DNA of 8,228 nucleotides from an uncultured Lachnospiraceae bacterium (GTDB taxonomy: Bacteria; Bacillota; Clostridia; Lachnospirales; Lachnospiraceae): the NCBI GenBank assembly GCA_902803635.1, contig CADCQU010000170.1, positions 1-8,228 of the forward strand. Reading direction: 5' to 3'. The notes beneath the pieces were generated by a model. That model was not told the DNA's origin, ran no database searches, and worked only from the letters and a program-made list of their open reading frames with translations. Below are positions 1-6,578 of the stretch, in pieces (the stretch's first letter is position 1; every line of letters starts with the position of its first letter). Position numbers and translations under genes: made by a program.

Positions 1-431
1 AGGGAGTCGTTCAGCACCGCACCGACCTGCCAGGGTTCGGGCTGGGAGGGCGGGGTCATTTCAAAGGTGTAGGGGTGTGTTTCCCCACCCTTTTCCAGCT
101 CGGCTTCGAGGACAAGCTCGTCGGAGGCTCCAAAGGTTATTTCCGACCAGAGGATGGTATTTGGCTGGGGGATCAGCTGGTCGGAGTCAGCAATCAGAAG
201 CCGCTGTTCGCCCTTCTCGGTGAAGGTGCGTGACGTTTTCTCAAAGACATAAGCCTTAACATAGACCTTGAACTCCCCCAGGAGGTCTTTCCGGAAGGCC
301 GCCACCGTCTGGCGCAGGGTCTCCTGCATTTCCGGGCTCTCGTCCGTCATTAAAATGGCGGGAAAACCGCAGCGCGGGCACGCGCCCAGTACCTTCTCAT
401 CATATTCATTTCCGCAAGCCAGGCATTTCAT
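1..431 (-). CDS. Zinc-ribbon protein, partial (C-terminus beyond window)
   Basis: The reading frame opens at ATG 431-429 and stays open to the left edge, giving 143 visible residues without a stop. The start has a strong Shine-Dalgarno (GAGGAG, complement of 440-445) 8 nt upstream, overlapping the stop of the Hsp70-like gene, so the two are translationally close (12-bp gap). The protein begins MKCLACGNEYDEKVLGACPR and continues with CGF: two CxxC knuckles (C3, C6 and C18, C21) make a rubredoxin-like/zinc-ribbon fold that should bind one Zn ion. After it come a short helix (about residues 33-55) and a segment rich in beta-type residues (about 56-140), perhaps a small beta domain. No signal peptide or membrane segment is visible. 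Zinc ribbons of this sort usually mediate protein or nucleic-acid contacts; an adaptor role for the neighbouring Hsp70/AAA proteins is inference. The family of the C-terminal part is not recognised. Confidence 0.85.
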   Translation of the reverse strand, partial: MKCLACGNEYDEKVLGACPRCGFPAILMTDESPEMQETLRQTVAAFRKDLLGEFKVYVKAYVFEKTSRTFTEKGEQRLLIADSDQLIPQPNTILWSEITFGASDELVLEAELEKGGETHPYTFEMTPPSQPEPWQVGAVLNDS

Positions 432-443
432 ATTTTTTTCTCC

Positions 444-2147
444 TCAAAACAAAATCGGGTCGAAGAGGTCGCTGAGGCGGGTGAGGGGGATATCCAGCTC
501 CTCATCCTCGTCGCGGAAGGTGCGGCGGACGACGTCGTACCTTCGCATATGCAGGTGGAGTACCTCGGCGGAGTCGAGGGAGAAACCCACGATTCCGAAG
601 GTCGGCATATTGTTCTTGTTAATCTGGCGCATGCGCTCGCGAAGCTCCTCGCGGATGCGCACGACCTGCCCGGCCGGGTACTCCTCGCTCTCCAGAATCA
701 ATTTGTCGATGCCGCCGACAAGGTAGAGACAGTCCGAGCCGTCCTCCTTCTTCGGGTAGTAGGGAACGTCGAGCTCGATGTTCTGCCGTCTCGTGAACGC
801 GTAAATGTAGACCGGCTCGCCGCCGCTGAGCGCGAAAATCCCGATGGAGTACGGAGCTGTATTCTGTATATCTACAATATGGTCCGCCAGAAGCGCGGCC
901 CCCATCGAGACGGCCTTCTCACGGTCGCCCTTCACGAGGATGATGCCTTCGCTCCGGCGGTCAAGGCTCGCCGACCAGCGGAAGGCCTCCTCGACCTGCC
1001 GCTTGACGAGGAAGAAATTCCCAAAGCCTCCGACCAGGGCGATTTTGAAATTGTCCTGGTCCTTGTCCATGTAGGGAATCTGCCCGCGGTCCATGTAGGC
1101 GACCATCTTTCCGAGGCTCTCGGCGAGCACGGGGCGGATGACCCGGTTGTACACGTCAAGCATAAGGGAAAAGCGGATGACGACCTCGCCGCCCTTGAAA
1201 TAAAGAGTCGCGAACTCGTCGTCCTCCTCGTCGACCACCTCGCGGAACTCATCCGCGTCGTAGACGTCGTACTGGTTGAAAACATCGCCGATGGCCTCGG
1301 TCTGGGACTGGAGCTGATCCTCGACCTCGTTGACAAATTTATAAAAGGCAGGCTCCTTCCGCAGTTCCTCGGGACTTCCCCCGATCCCGGCGGCCAGGAT
1401 GGCTTCCTCCGCGAGTGTCTCCATAAAGACGATGCCGGCCTTGCCGATGCGGCCCTCCTCGTTTTCGCCGGCCCCGGTCCGCTCCAGCACCTTGATTTCC
1501 ATGCCAACGCCGCCGTCCACCCTGTCGCGAGTCTCGACGCGGGTGAGCGTGATGTCGAGCGTGCCTCCGCCGTAGTCAATGAGGAGAATCGTCCCCTCGT
1601 AGCATTTGCCAGTGCTCTTCCAGAAGTTGAACGCAAAATACGCGCTTGCCGCCGCCGGTTCGCTGACCACCCGTACGTTCTCGTTCTCGACAAATGGCAT
1701 TTGCCGACAAATCTCGCTGAGCTTGGTGCGGGCATCGATGGTGCGGATGCCCTGGCTCCAGATTTCGGGCGCACAAATGACAAGCTCATCGATTTTCTCG
1801 GCCTTGTAGAAGGCCATCGCCTCGCGGAGCATGTTGGAGAGATATTTTTCGGTGATAGCCTCCGGGGAATTCTCCGCCTCCGGATCGGCGTCGAAACCGC
1901 GGCTTTCGCGGATGTCGGCGTTCTCCTCGGAGAGGAGCATCTTGAAACCGCGGAAGCTGCGGAGGCCTTTCTGCCCGGCCATGCTCTTCGCGGCGCGGCC
2001 GAAGGTGTACTGCCCCTTCTTGAGGCAGACCTCGGTCGGCAAATAGGGGGACGACTGCTGCAGTTCGAGGGCCTCAACGCGGTCGTACTCCTTGCGATAG
2101 GTCGAAATCACGCTGTAGGTGCTGCCAAAATCCACTCCAAGGTTCAT
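444..2147 (-). CDS. Hsp70/DnaK-like ATPase, divergent and lacking the C-terminal lid
   Basis: A 567-residue Hsp70/actin-fold ATPase. Visible signatures: phosphate-1 loop near residues 3-13 (LGVDFGSTYS), connect-1 near 158-171 (VRVVSEPAAASAYF, as in DnaK NEPTAAALAYG), phosphate-2 near 186-203 (LLIDYGGGTLDIT), adenosine motif near 367-375 (IALVGGFGN) and the following AVSMGAALLA helix (412-421). The nucleotide-binding part therefore ends near residue 425. Only about 140 residues follow; they start like an Hsp70 beta substrate-binding domain (TAPYSIGIFAL, 430-440), but there is no room for the helical lid and no EEVD-like tail. The 210-330 region is acidic and unlike DnaK. ATP hydrolysis is likely; the client is unknown. 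The gene follows the pseudo-AAA gene by 20 bp and precedes the zinc-ribbon gene by 12 bp. An upstream in-frame GTG (2171) would add eight residues, but ATG 2147 has the better ribosome binding site. No DnaJ or GrpE gene is present. It is not the housekeeping DnaK. Confidence 0.92.
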   Translation of the reverse strand: MNLGVDFGSTYSVISTYRKEYDRVEALELQQSSPYLPTEVCLKKGQYTFGRAAKSMAGQKGLRSFRGFKMLLSEENADIRESRGFDADPEAENSPEAITEKYLSNMLREAMAFYKAEKIDELVICAPEIWSQGIRTIDARTKLSEICRQMPFVENENVRVVSEPAAASAYFAFNFWKSTGKCYEGTILLIDYGGGTLDITLTRVETRDRVDGGVGMEIKVLERTGAGENEEGRIGKAGIVFMETLAEEAILAAGIGGSPEELRKEPAFYKFVNEVEDQLQSQTEAIGDVFNQYDVYDADEFREVVDEEDDEFATLYFKGGEVVIRFSLMLDVYNRVIRPVLAESLGKMVAYMDRGQIPYMDKDQDNFKIALVGGFGNFFLVKRQVEEAFRWSASLDRRSEGIILVKGDREKAVSMGAALLADHIVDIQNTAPYSIGIFALSGGEPVYIYAFTRRQNIELDVPYYPKKEDGSDCLYLVGGIDKLILESEEYPAGQVVRIREELRERMRQINKNNMPTFGIVGFSLDSAEVLHLHMRRYDVVRRTFRDEDEELDIPLTRLSDLFDPILF

Positions 2148-2154
2148 ATTCGTT

Positions 2155-2162
2155 CCTCTCTC
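2155..2162 (-). promoter_or_regulatory. Ribosome binding site deciding the Hsp70-like start
   Basis: On the minus strand this reads GAGAGAGG, ending 7 nt before ATG 2147. The alternative in-frame GTG at 2171 overlaps the stop of the preceding gene (GTGTGA) and has its purine run (GGGGAA) directly abutting it, too close for good initiation. The ATG also places the phosphate-1 loop of the Hsp70 fold right after the initiator, as is usual in the family. Confidence 0.6.
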
Positions 2163-2167
2163 TTTTC

Positions 2168-3244
2168 TCACACTTCCCCGCCGCGTCGTTCGAAACGCTT
2201 GTTGAGGTCTTCAAGGACCTTGCTTCGGGATTTTTCTTCCAGGTCTTCGTCTCCAGAGACCGTGGCCTTGGGGATGTCCCCGGAAGGCATGCCGGGGACA
2301 AAGCCGGCGGGTGCGCCTGCCAGGCCGGGCGCGTAGCCCGTGGCGACGGGGATGCCGCCCTCCAGAACAACGTGGAGGCTGCCGTCCCTTCTCTCCCGCT
2401 TCGCGGCCAGCTTCTGCTGCCGGATCATAACCAGCGAATCCTCGAAAAGATCCATCGTGAGGCAAATTTCCCCGGACTCGCGGAGGCCTGCCATCTCGCC
2501 GGCAAGCTCCTCCTCCGAAAGCCCCCGCTTCTTCGCCGCAAGGTACTGCTTTAAGCCATTTGCCTTTAGCTGCAGGCGAAGGAGGTTCACGAGCTGCACC
2601 AAATCATCATACGAAAGGCCCGTCGCTGCATTTGCCATGCCTGCCGGAGAAGGCTCGTCGCTCCCCGCGAGGGGAAGGTACTTCTCGAAAAAGCGGGCGC
2701 GGTCCTCCTCGTCCGGCAGCTCGAAACGGCAGAGGAAGAAGACGCTCTTCAGGCTGTCGGAAAGGACAGTCTCGTCCTCCTCGGTCACCACGAGCTTCAA
2801 GGGTTCCCGAAGGTCCAGGCGCTCGCATGCCGAGAGGATGCATTCCCAGACCGTAAAGTCTCCCGGATTTTCGATTAAAAGTACCGACGGCGCGGCGGTG
2901 GCCACGGCAAATGCCTCCTCGACACGGTTGTAGGTGTCCATCATATTCTCCCCGCGGAGCACCTGGCCGGGTACGTCATAGGCCTTGTAGCCCGCCCGCT
3001 GGCAATCCCCGGCAAATGCAAGCGCGAGGTTCCGCTGTCCGCAGCCGGCAGGACCGAAAAGGCAGTAACAGAAAAGCTGCCGCGTGTTCAAGAAAACCTT
3101 GTCGGCCCCCGGAAGCGGGAGTCCGCCGATGAGGAGCTTTTTCCAGTAATCCGGGCCGTAGTTCGGAGCCTTGTTACTCAAAAGCGAGTTCTTAATCTGG
3201 CTGCGGGCAAACCGTTCCAGGAAGCTCTGTTCCGAGCCGTTCAT
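2168..3244 (-). CDS. Degenerate AAA protein (probable pseudo-ATPase)
   Basis: A 358-residue protein whose residues about 55-230 line up with the AAA core of its upstream neighbour. The Walker A position reads GPAGCGQR (64-71) where an active AAA has GPxGxGKT: both the lysine and the threonine are replaced. Walker B reads VLLIEN (121-126) rather than hhhhDE. Sensor-1 is LVVTEED (151-157) and the second region of homology (SDSLKSVFFLCRFELPDEED, 162-181) has no arginine at the finger position, yet keeps the 'hxLPDEE' strand-turn seen in the neighbour (VNMPDEE). ATP binding and hydrolysis are probably lost. A Gly/Pro/Ala-rich stretch (about 297-325) links to a charged C-terminal helix (about 331-355). 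The likely role, by inference, is a non-catalytic subunit or regulator of the active AAA, whose gene ends 18 bp upstream. The frame is intact, with sites changed cleanly, so this is not a decaying pseudogene. Confidence 0.9.
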   Translation of the reverse strand: MNGSEQSFLERFARSQIKNSLLSNKAPNYGPDYWKKLLIGGLPLPGADKVFLNTRQLFCYCLFGPAGCGQRNLALAFAGDCQRAGYKAYDVPGQVLRGENMMDTYNRVEEAFAVATAAPSVLLIENPGDFTVWECILSACERLDLREPLKLVVTEEDETVLSDSLKSVFFLCRFELPDEEDRARFFEKYLPLAGSDEPSPAGMANAATGLSYDDLVQLVNLLRLQLKANGLKQYLAAKKRGLSEEELAGEMAGLRESGEICLTMDLFEDSLVMIRQQKLAAKRERRDGSLHVVLEGGIPVATGYAPGLAGAPAGFVPGMPSGDIPKATVSGDEDLEEKSRSKVLEDLNKRFERRGGEV

Positions 3245-3262
3245 CGTTCATTCCCCCCGTTT

Positions 3263-4543
3263 TTACCCATCCGCCTCTTTGTTCCTATTATAGCGGGCCT
3301 CGAAGTCGTCGATTTCCTCCAGGATGCTGTCCTTCGGGGTCGGCGTGTATTCGGACTGCGCATTTGCAAAGAGCTTTTGGCTCAGGCGGTAGCTGCCATT
3401 TGCCAGGGCCTCGACCGCCGCGTCCTCGTCGGGGTAGGTGGCAAGGATGTCCTTCAGGACCTGGGCCTTCACCTTCTCGACAAGCCGGTCCACGTCACGG
3501 TAGTTGTAATGCACCGAGGAGGCGGCCATTTGCCGGTACGTGAACCCATCCTCCAGCTGCATGATTTTTGAGATTTTCCGCTCGTAGGCGGCTTCGAGGG
3601 CCTCCTCGTCGGGCATGTTCACGCGGACCAGCTGCACGCGGTCGAGCATCGCGTCGTCCACCTTGTTCGGGTAGTTGGTCGCGCCGATGAAGATGATCTC
3701 CTTGTCCGAGGCATTGATGCGGTTGTAGGAGGTCAGGAAGGCGGTCGTCATCGAGGACGCCCAGACCGGCAAATCCTGCATCTTGCGGTTGCGGCAGACA
3801 CCGTCAATCTCGTCGATGAAGACAATGCAGGGAGCATTTTGCTCCGCCTCCTCGAAAAGGCGGGTGATAATCTTCTCGGCATCGCCGACGTAGCGACTTA
3901 AGATATTTGAACCGTCAAGTGAAATATATTTAAAGTTTTTTCCCATCAGCTCGTGCGCGAAGGCCTCGATAATGTAGGTCTTGCCGCAGCCGGGAGGGCC
4001 GATGAAGAAATAGGAATGCACGGTGCTCATTTTGAGGGCCTTGCGGATTTTCTGGAGCTTCGCGTCCGCGATGCAGCTCTTTAATTCCTCCTTGAGCTCG
4101 TGCATGCCGGAGACGTCCTCGAAGGAGTGCTTCGGGCTGTCCTTGAACCAGCTCTGGACCATCTCCTCGCTGACGGCCTTGTCGTTCTTCCCCGTCGCCG
4201 CGCGGTTGGAATTTGTCGCGGGACGGTCGTCCCGACGGTCCGCGCCCCCATTTTCTTTCCTCGCCCGCTCAGCCATCATCTTCTGGTAGGTTTCCGGGGA
4301 GACGGACTGGACGACGGCCTCGATACGCTTGCCAATCTCACGGGCGCGGCGCTCGTGGTACTTGCGAAGCTCACCGTCGCTAATCTGGGCCATCTCCGAC
4401 TGGAGGCGGGCGGCCTCCTGGAGGTAACGGCCCTCCTCCTTCGTATGGCCGCCGTTGCGCTCGAACTCGTCATCCGCCTTCTGGATATACAGGCGGCACT
4501 CGTTCTCCATTTTCTGCATATTCTGGATATAATCGTTTTCCAT
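3263..4543 (-). CDS. Vps4-like AAA ATPase with MIT-like N-terminal helices
   Basis: A 426-residue protein. Residues about 1-85 form three predicted helices (roughly 1-30, 34-53, 57-80), the last reading ELRKYHERRAREIGKRIEAV; length and pattern resemble an MIT domain, the part of Vps4 that binds ESCRT-III tails. A polar, disordered-looking linker (about 88-130) leads to an AAA core opening with SFEDVSGM (140-147). Catalytic elements are intact: Walker A GPPGCGKT (182-189), pore loop SRYVGDAEK (216-224; Vps4 has KWLGESEK), Walker B VFIDEID (241-247), sensor-1 GATN (287-290), and R302 as arginine-finger candidate. A small helical lid follows to about 390, then an acidic tail. There is no transmembrane segment and no HExxH, so it is not FtsH. 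Its start has a perfect AGGAGG 5 nt upstream. Lying 12 bp after the small ESCRT-III-like gene, it is the probable disassembly or remodelling motor. AAA assignment is firm; the Vps4/MIT assignment is moderately supported. Confidence 0.95.
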   Translation of the reverse strand: MENDYIQNMQKMENECRLYIQKADDEFERNGGHTKEEGRYLQEAARLQSEMAQISDGELRKYHERRAREIGKRIEAVVQSVSPETYQKMMAERARKENGGADRRDDRPATNSNRAATGKNDKAVSEEMVQSWFKDSPKHSFEDVSGMHELKEELKSCIADAKLQKIRKALKMSTVHSYFFIGPPGCGKTYIIEAFAHELMGKNFKYISLDGSNILSRYVGDAEKIITRLFEEAEQNAPCIVFIDEIDGVCRNRKMQDLPVWASSMTTAFLTSYNRINASDKEIIFIGATNYPNKVDDAMLDRVQLVRVNMPDEEALEAAYERKISKIMQLEDGFTYRQMAASSVHYNYRDVDRLVEKVKAQVLKDILATYPDEDAAVEALANGSYRLSQKLFANAQSEYTPTPKDSILEEIDDFEARYNRNKEADG

Positions 4544-4555
4544 GGATGCCTCCTA

Positions 4556-5239
4556 TCAACCAAAAAGACTCGAACTCATGAGATCGTCGAGGTCGGCATT
4601 TGCCACCTCCTCGTTCGGGTTCCCGCCCGGCGTATCGCCAAGCATGCGGGCGTAGGGCATGGGGCTCTCCTCCAGGATGAACTGGGAAGCCCGCATACAG
4701 TCGTCCACCGATTCTCCCTGTACATAGCGGTTCGCCACGTCCGTGAAACGCTCCCCGAGCCACTCGTCCACGCGGGCCAGGGCGTCGTCGGTGAACAGTT
4801 CCTCCGGGGCCTGCAGGCCGTCATGCTGCGCCAGCTTGGCCACCTGCTTGTCCACGGCCTTCTTCTTGCGCTCCGGGCTCCCGCCGGCGAGGCGGTTGAT
4901 CGTGCGGAGGGCGGAGTTCAGCTCGCCGAGCATTTGGTTGAGGTTTTCCTTGTCCTTGATCTCGTCCAGCTGCCTCTTGGCCTCGCAGACGATGGTGTAC
5001 GCGCAAATGCCGGAGCGGATCTTGGCTTCCGCGCGGGCGCGTTCGGCCTTCGTGGGGTTCGTCCGGAGAATTCGCCGCTGCACCGAGAGGAGGCGCTTGT
5101 ATTTTTCCTTCAGCATGTCGAGCTTCACGGCCGTGTCCAGAATCTTCACGTCACGTTTCAGCTCCTGCTTTTCCGTCCAGTCCTCGCGAGCCGTATGCAA
5201 ATCGTCCTGCACCTTCTTTGCTCTTGAAAATAAGCCCAT
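4556..5239 (-). CDS. Small ESCRT-III/PspA-like helical protein
   Basis: A 227-residue, almost wholly helical protein. It begins MGLFSRAKK: a short hydrophobic stretch followed by basic residues, as in PspA (MGIFSRF) and many ESCRT-III proteins, where the N-terminus inserts into membrane. A very basic first half follows, with a helix to about residue 59, a break at NPTK (61-64), and a second long helix to about 117, consistent with the helical hairpin of Snf7-fold proteins. The second half (about 140-227) is acidic and ends in ADLDDLMSSSLFG, a small leucine motif after a Gly/Pro-rich linker (201-212) that could be the MIT-interacting tail. This basic-to-acidic polarity is typical of ESCRT-III. 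Ribosome binding site AAGGGAG lies about 8 nt from ATG 5239. It is 18 bp after the large helical gene and 12 bp before the AAA gene. I see no close match to a named family, so the assignment rests on fold-level features and context. Confidence 0.9.
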   Translation of the reverse strand: MGLFSRAKKVQDDLHTAREDWTEKQELKRDVKILDTAVKLDMLKEKYKRLLSVQRRILRTNPTKAERARAEAKIRSGICAYTIVCEAKRQLDEIKDKENLNQMLGELNSALRTINRLAGGSPERKKKAVDKQVAKLAQHDGLQAPEELFTDDALARVDEWLGERFTDVANRYVQGESVDDCMRASQFILEESPMPYARMLGDTPGGNPNEEVANADLDDLMSSSLFG

Positions 5240-5257
5240 GTCGGTTTCTCCCTTCTA

Positions 5258-6427
5258 TTAGAAATTATACTGCTCCTCTTCCTCGTCCTCGTTTTCCAGC
5301 ATTCCATCGGTCTGTTCGAGGACGGCCTTCTCGGCGGCCTGCTTGCGGGCGAGCATCTCCTCCTCGTACATTTTCCGGCCGGCCGCGTCCTGGGCGGCCT
5401 CAAGATCCCGCTGGTTCAGCATCTCCTCGTAGCGGTCATTTGTCGCGATGATGTCCTGCTTCTGCTCGCGGCCACTGTAGAGCTCGTCGAACATGGCGTT
5501 GATACGGTCCGTGGTCTCGCGGATCTTCTCCATGTGCCGCTGCTGCTCGACCGTCTTGACCTTGAACTCCTCCATCAGGCGGTTGATTTCCTTGATGTCG
5601 TAGGTCGTAACGGCCTTCTCCCAGCTCTTCAAGGTATCGAGGAGGACGTTGCAGTTGTTCTCGACCGTGACGAGGTTGTCCTCCAGCTCGCCGATCTTCT
5701 GGCCCTTCCGCTGCACGTCGAGCTGGCGGCTGATGGCGAGCCGCTGCTTGGCGGAGAGCTTGCGCTCGTCCCCGGTAAGGCGGGTGCGTTCGTCGTCGGT
5801 CATCTCTCGAACCTTCATCCATGCGGAGGGGTGCTCCTTGATAAAGGCATCCGTTTCCTCCATCGCCTGCTGGTAAAGCTCCTCTGCGTGCTTCTTGTCG
5901 TCCTCCATCCTGTCGCGCTCGGCCTTGATGCGCTCGAAGAGCACGGACTGGCTGCAGATCTGCACCCAGCCGGCCATTTGGTTCTCGCGCATCGTCTTGG
6001 CCTCCTCCTCGGTAACGTGGATGGGAAGCTCCGCCCGCGCATCGCGAAGACCGAAGGCGATGCCGGCCAGGCAGCGGTTGATGGCCCGTGCGCTGCAGCC
6101 CTCCTGCTTGGCCTGGATGACCAGCCGGATCAAATCCTCAACATAGGCATCGATCTTTGAGAGGTCATAGTGGACATAGGCCATCCGGTTGGACAGCTCG
6201 ATGAGCTGGTCAAAATACCGGTTGAAGGCCGTGATTTCGCCCGGCTCCACCGTGGCGGCGACGCTGCCGTCCTTCCGCTTCCTCGGCTTGTACGGCTCCA
6301 TCTTGGCCATGCCGAGGTTCGTGCGGATACTATCGAGTCGCGCCACGTCGGCATCCAGCTTCGCCTTCTGCTCCCGCACGATCTCCGCCTTTGATTTTTC
6401 CTTGGGTTTAAAAAAACCAATTGCCAT
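5258..6427 (-). CDS. Large helical protein with ESCRT-III-like core
   Basis: A 389-residue helical protein with no signal peptide or membrane span. It starts MAIGFFKPKEKSKAE, again a short hydrophobic N-terminus followed by lysines. Residues about 64-165 form a helical domain without a recognised family. From about 215 to 345 the helices resemble the ESCRT-III (Snf7) core: NVLLDTLKSWEKAVTTYDIK (260-279) and then EINRLMEEF (280-288) match the CHMP pattern of a helix, a 'MD(I/L)xK(I/V)xxLM(D/E)' turn-helix, and a further charged helix (about 290-314). The C-terminus (351-389) is a charged helix ending in a strongly acidic tail (DEEEEQYNF), where ESCRT-III proteins carry their autoinhibitory or Vps4-binding elements. 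Ribosome binding site AAGGAAG sits 7-8 nt from ATG 6427. It is the first gene of the compact cluster and follows a repeat-bearing gap. Best guess: a filament-forming, membrane-binding partner of the small protein. Existence certain, function inferred. Confidence 0.92.
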   Translation of the reverse strand: MAIGFFKPKEKSKAEIVREQKAKLDADVARLDSIRTNLGMAKMEPYKPRKRKDGSVAATVEPGEITAFNRYFDQLIELSNRMAYVHYDLSKIDAYVEDLIRLVIQAKQEGCSARAINRCLAGIAFGLRDARAELPIHVTEEEAKTMRENQMAGWVQICSQSVLFERIKAERDRMEDDKKHAEELYQQAMEETDAFIKEHPSAWMKVREMTDDERTRLTGDERKLSAKQRLAISRQLDVQRKGQKIGELEDNLVTVENNCNVLLDTLKSWEKAVTTYDIKEINRLMEEFKVKTVEQQRHMEKIRETTDRINAMFDELYSGREQKQDIIATNDRYEEMLNQRDLEAAQDAAGRKMYEEEMLARKQAAEKAVLEQTDGMLENEDEEEEQYNF

Positions 6428-6578
6428 AATCTTTCTTCCTTTCTATCCTCTCTTGGATTTCCTTCAATCTCCTGCCATCACGCACGATTATTGTTCCACT
6501 TTCGAAAATGCCGGCGGGATTCTTCGTCGCTTCGCTCCTCAGAATGACAACTCTTTCGTCGCGCTTCCTATCCTCTCC
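6428..6578. other. Intergenic gap with one repeat copy, possible internal promoter region
   Basis: This 151-bp gap separates the coiled-coil gene from the six-gene compact run and is much longer than any other gap here. It contains a 35-nt dispersed repeat (6515-6549). On the minus strand, downstream of the repeat, the sequence becomes A/G-rich and includes AACAATAATCG (complement near 6487-6497), a loose -10 candidate without a good -35. I see no clear terminator with a T-run. The gap could carry a second promoter for the compact run, but the sequence does not prove it. Confidence 0.4.
6515..6549 (+). repeat. 35-nt dispersed intergenic repeat, copy A
   Basis: The segment cgggattcttcgtcgcttcg, continuing ctcctcagaatgaca, is the exact reverse complement of 8157-8191. 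The two copies lie in inverted orientation on either side of the coiled-coil gene. The element is itself an imperfect palindrome (ATTCT...AGAAT ends around a TCGCTTCGCT centre). It carries no ORF and occurs only between genes in this window. Confidence 0.9.

Noticed and set aside
444..2147. Housekeeping DnaK
   Set aside because: The C-terminal part is too short for the lid, the 210-330 region is divergent, and there is no grpE or dnaJ next to it.
549..2336. 595-codon open frame on the plus strand
   Set aside because: It is antisense to the Hsp70-like gene, whose family motifs are unmistakable. High GC third positions leave few stops on the other strand; the plus-strand product shows no family motif and has no good ribosome binding site.
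3263..4543. AAA gene as an FtsH protease
   Set aside because: There are no N-terminal transmembrane segments and no HExxH zinc-protease motif; the protein ends shortly after the AAA lid.
4100..5227. 375-codon open frame on the plus strand
   Set aside because: It is antisense to the AAA and small helical genes and crosses their junction; no start signal or domain supports it.
4556..5239. Small helical protein as ordinary PspA
   Set aside because: Only the first residues (MGLFSR) match PspA. The rest lacks the recognisable PspA/IM30 sequence (for example the AEDPxK stretch) and has a distinct acidic C-terminal half, so only a superfamily-level link is claimed.
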